This document shows, piece by piece, positions 5,945-7,746 of a DNA stretch of 7,746 nucleotides. Every line of letters starts with the position of its first letter. Within the stretch, counting starts at the first letter, position 1. Both the position numbers and the translations under genes were made by a program. This DNA comes from Candidatus Cloacimonadota bacterium (lineage in GTDB: Bacteria > Cloacimonadota > Cloacimonadia > Cloacimonadales > TCS61): positions 1 to 7,746 of the forward strand of contig DAOVQH010000109.1 of the NCBI GenBank assembly GCA_030628755.1, given 5' to 3'. The notes under the pieces were generated by a model. It saw only the letters and a program-made list of their open reading frames with translations, made no database searches and was not told the DNA's origin.

Positions 5945-7081
5945 ATGAAACTAATCTATTTGGATTATAATGCCACAACTCCTATTGATCCTGAAGTTGC
6001 TGAATCCATGCTTCCTTACCTGAATGAATATTTCGGTAATCCATCAAGTTCTCACAGGATTGGAATGCAGGCGAAGAGAGCTGTTGAAAAAGCCAGAAAC
6101 CAAATCGCTGATCTTCTGAACTGCCAAACTTATGAAATAGTCTTCACAAGCTGTGGCACTGAATCGAACAATTATGCTATCAAAGGAACAGCTTTCGCAA
6201 ACCGTTCCAGAGGGAATCATATTATTACTTCAACTATCGAACATCCGGCAGTTACTGAAGTATGTAAATATCTGGAAACTCAGGGATTTGAAATTACCTA
6301 TATTCCTGTTGATGAATTCGGGATGGTGGAACCCAGGGATATAGAGACAGCAATAACTTCAAAGACAACTCTAATTACTATTATGCATGCAAACAACGAA
6401 GTTGGAACGATCCAGCCAATAGAAGAAATCGCTGAAATCGCTAAAAAGAAGAAAATAATCTTTCATACCGATGCTGCTCAATCGATTGGAAAAATTACGA
6501 CTCAGGTTGACAAATTAGGAGTTGATCTTCTCTCCATTGCAGGTCACAAACTTTATGCTCCAAAAGGAATCGGTGCACTTTATATACGGGAAGAAATACA
6601 ACTTGAAAAATTCATGCATGGCGGCAACCAGGAGCAGGATTTCAGGGCAGGAACGGAAAATGTATTGGAAATCGTGGGACTGGGAAAAGCCTGTGAAATT
6701 GCCAAAAGAGATTTGGAAAAAAATAAACAAATCATGAAGCAGACACGTGATAAACTTCAAGAAGAATTGTTTAATGAACTCAATGATATAAAATTGAACG
6801 GACATCCCAAAAAACGTCTGCCGAATACCTTAAACCTGAGTTTTAAAAACCTGGAAGCTGATTATATTCTTTCAACTTTTAAAAATGTTGCAGCATCTGC
6901 AGGTGCAGCCTGTCATGCCACTGATATTACCATCTCTCCCGTATTGGAAGCGATGAATATTCCCATTGAATATGCAAAAGGTACGATCCGGTTCTCTACC
7001 GGGAAAATGACCACAAACGAAGAGATTGAACAGGCAGTAAAAAGTATCGTGGATGTAATCAGACGCTTGAAATCCTATTAA
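5945..7081 (+). CDS. Cysteine desulfurase / selenocysteine lyase-like PLP enzyme (NifS family)
   Basis: This 378-residue enzyme is a full-length class V aminotransferase-fold protein. It shows Tyr-Leu-Asp-Tyr-Asn-Ala-Thr-Thr-Pro at 5-13, Gly-Asn-Pro-Ser-Ser-Ser-His (31-37), Gly-Thr-Glu-Ser-Asn-Asn (71-76), His100 stacking on PLP, His-Ala-Asn-Asn-Glu-Val-Gly (148-154), Asp176 and Gln179, and the PLP lysine at 202 in Ala-Gly-His-Lys. The catalytic Cys323 is in Gly-Ala-Ala-Cys-His-Ala. It removes sulfur (or selenium) from cysteine or selenocysteine, giving alanine and an enzyme-bound persulfide for Fe-S clusters, thiolated tRNA or selenium metabolism. The loop around Cys323 resembles selenocysteine lyases more than the Ser-Ala-Cys-Thr/Ser of standard IscS or NifS. 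No IscU, NifU or SelD gene is adjacent. The ATG has only a weak GGA upstream (5935-5937). The CYTH-GNAT gene follows after 7 bases. The exact role cannot be assigned here. Confidence 0.93.
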   Translation: MKLIYLDYNATTPIDPEVAESMLPYLNEYFGNPSSSHRIGMQAKRAVEKARNQIADLLNCQTYEIVFTSCGTESNNYAIKGTAFANRSRGNHIITSTIEHPAVTEVCKYLETQGFEITYIPVDEFGMVEPRDIETAITSKTTLITIMHANNEVGTIQPIEEIAEIAKKKKIIFHTDAAQSIGKITTQVDKLGVDLLSIAGHKLYAPKGIGALYIREEIQLEKFMHGGNQEQDFRAGTENVLEIVGLGKACEIAKRDLEKNKQIMKQTRDKLQEELFNELNDIKLNGHPKKRLPNTLNLSFKNLEADYILSTFKNVAASAGAACHATDITISPVLEAMNIPIEYAKGTIRFSTGKMTTNEEIEQAVKSIVDVIRRLKSY

Positions 7082-7088
7082 TATTACA

Positions 7089-7746
7089 ATGAATCAATTG
7101 AATATTGAAATTAAAGCAAAATGCTCAAATCTAGAGCACATCAGGAAAATCCTGAAAGAAAGAAACGCTGATTTCAAAGGAACTGATTTCCAAACAGATA
7201 CATATTTCAAAGTTCCAATTGGCAAACTGAAACTTCGTGAAGGTAACATCGGATACAGTTTTGTTTACTATAAACGTGAAGAAAAGAATGGACCAAAAAA
7301 ATCCGATGTATTCTTTTTTCATCCACCCAGAAATTCATCCTTAAAGGAAATATTATCACAAGCTCTAGGAATTCTAATAGTCATTAAAAAGAAGCGGGAG
7401 ATTTATTTTATAGACAATATAAAATTTCACATCGATAAAGTTGAGAAACTTGGAAATTTTATTGAAATAGAAGCAATCGATGAAAATAAAAAGATAAGGC
7501 AGGAACAGTTGTTTGAACAGTGCAACCTATATATGAAACTATTCAAATTAAAAAAAGAGGACTTGATAGAAAATTCCTACAGCGATTTACTCATGAACAA
7601 AGAAATCGAAATAAAAGAAGGAACCATAAAAGATGTTGTTACACTCTCCCGGAAAATCCCCGAATTTGAAGCTCCATATAATGAAAATGAATACGAGCGC
7701 AGGTTATCAGGTAAGAAACATCTGATTCTGATTGCTTATGTAAAAA
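7089..7746 (+). CDS. CYTH domain fused to GNAT acetyltransferase (partial, runs off the end)
   Basis: The reading frame starts at ATG 7089 and stays open for 219 codons to the window edge. Residues 4-168 form a CYTH domain (class IV adenylate cyclase/thiamine-triphosphatase superfamily): Ile-Glu7-Ile-Lys9-Ala-Lys11-Cys, Asp37-Thr-Tyr-Phe, Lys46-Leu-Lys-Leu-Arg50-Glu, Arg103-Glu, and Glu126-Ile-Glu128-Ala. These acidic and basic strands line the tunnel that binds triphosphate and metal ions. From about residue 173 a second domain begins (Ile-Lys-Glu-Gly-Thr-Ile-Lys-Asp-Val-Val at 175-184, then Ile-Pro-Glu-Phe-Glu and a Leu-Ile-Leu-Ile-Ala strand). This matches the start of a GNAT N-acetyltransferase, whose acetyl-CoA motif lies beyond the window. 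The gene begins 7 bases after the desulfurase stop, with no clear ribosome site, suggesting coupling. The CYTH call is strong and the GNAT call moderate. Whether the substrate is ATP, another triphosphate or none cannot be told. Confidence 0.82.
   Translation, partial: MNQLNIEIKAKCSNLEHIRKILKERNADFKGTDFQTDTYFKVPIGKLKLREGNIGYSFVYYKREEKNGPKKSDVFFFHPPRNSSLKEILSQALGILIVIKKKREIYFIDNIKFHIDKVEKLGNFIEIEAIDENKKIRQEQLFEQCNLYMKLFKLKKEDLIENSYSDLLMNKEIEIKEGTIKDVVTLSRKIPEFEAPYNENEYERRLSGKKHLILIAYVK

Noticed and set aside
6153..6805. Short open frames on both strands inside the desulfurase-like gene, and one at 7131-7322 on the minus strand inside the CYTH gene
   Set aside because: All are in other frames of genes with full family motifs and have no features of their own.

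Overview
All supported genes lie on the plus strand of this AT-rich window (GC about one third by eye). I see no rRNA, tRNA, CRISPR array, insertion sequence or integrase. The best hint of lineage is an outer-membrane barrel protein of the CBM9-like/DUF5916 type, which points to a Gram-negative bacterium of the FCB superphylum (Bacteroidetes, Ignavibacteria, Cloacimonadota, Marinimicrobia and relatives). The low GC, the HD-GYP proteins and a CYTH-GNAT fusion would suit a candidate phylum such as Cloacimonadota. This placement is an inference and is low-confidence at phylum level.

Positions 1-402 hold two tandem genes for small exported or membrane-anchored proteins. The first is cut by the window edge. 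Both end in nearly the same tail: a Cys-x-x-Gln-Gly-Asp-x-Met-Pro motif followed by a run of Glu. I do not recognise the family. Positions 446-2262 hold two overlapping genes: a protein with about seven membrane segments, then a membrane-anchored PAS/HD-GYP protein. Together they look like a sensor with a cyclic-di-GMP phosphodiesterase output. Positions 2282-4345 encode the outer-membrane barrel protein.

Positions 4346-4573 contain no intact gene but may hold a decayed small cysteine-containing reading frame. Positions 4574-5074 encode a SixA-type phosphohistidine phosphatase. After an AT-rich gap of 228 bases with one weak promoter candidate comes a second HD-GYP protein (5303-5908). It is a bare catalytic domain about 57% identical to the first by hand alignment. 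Next are a NifS/selenocysteine-lyase-like enzyme (5945-7081) and, 7 bases later, a CYTH-GNAT fusion that runs off the window end (7089-7746).

The signalling theme is cyclic-di-GMP breakdown (two HD-GYP proteins) plus phosphohistidine removal (SixA). No diguanylate cyclase or histidine kinase is visible here. The least explained part is the left end, where tandem small proteins sit directly before a multi-pass membrane protein and its HD-GYP partner. A peptide-to-receptor link is possible but is speculation from gene order alone.
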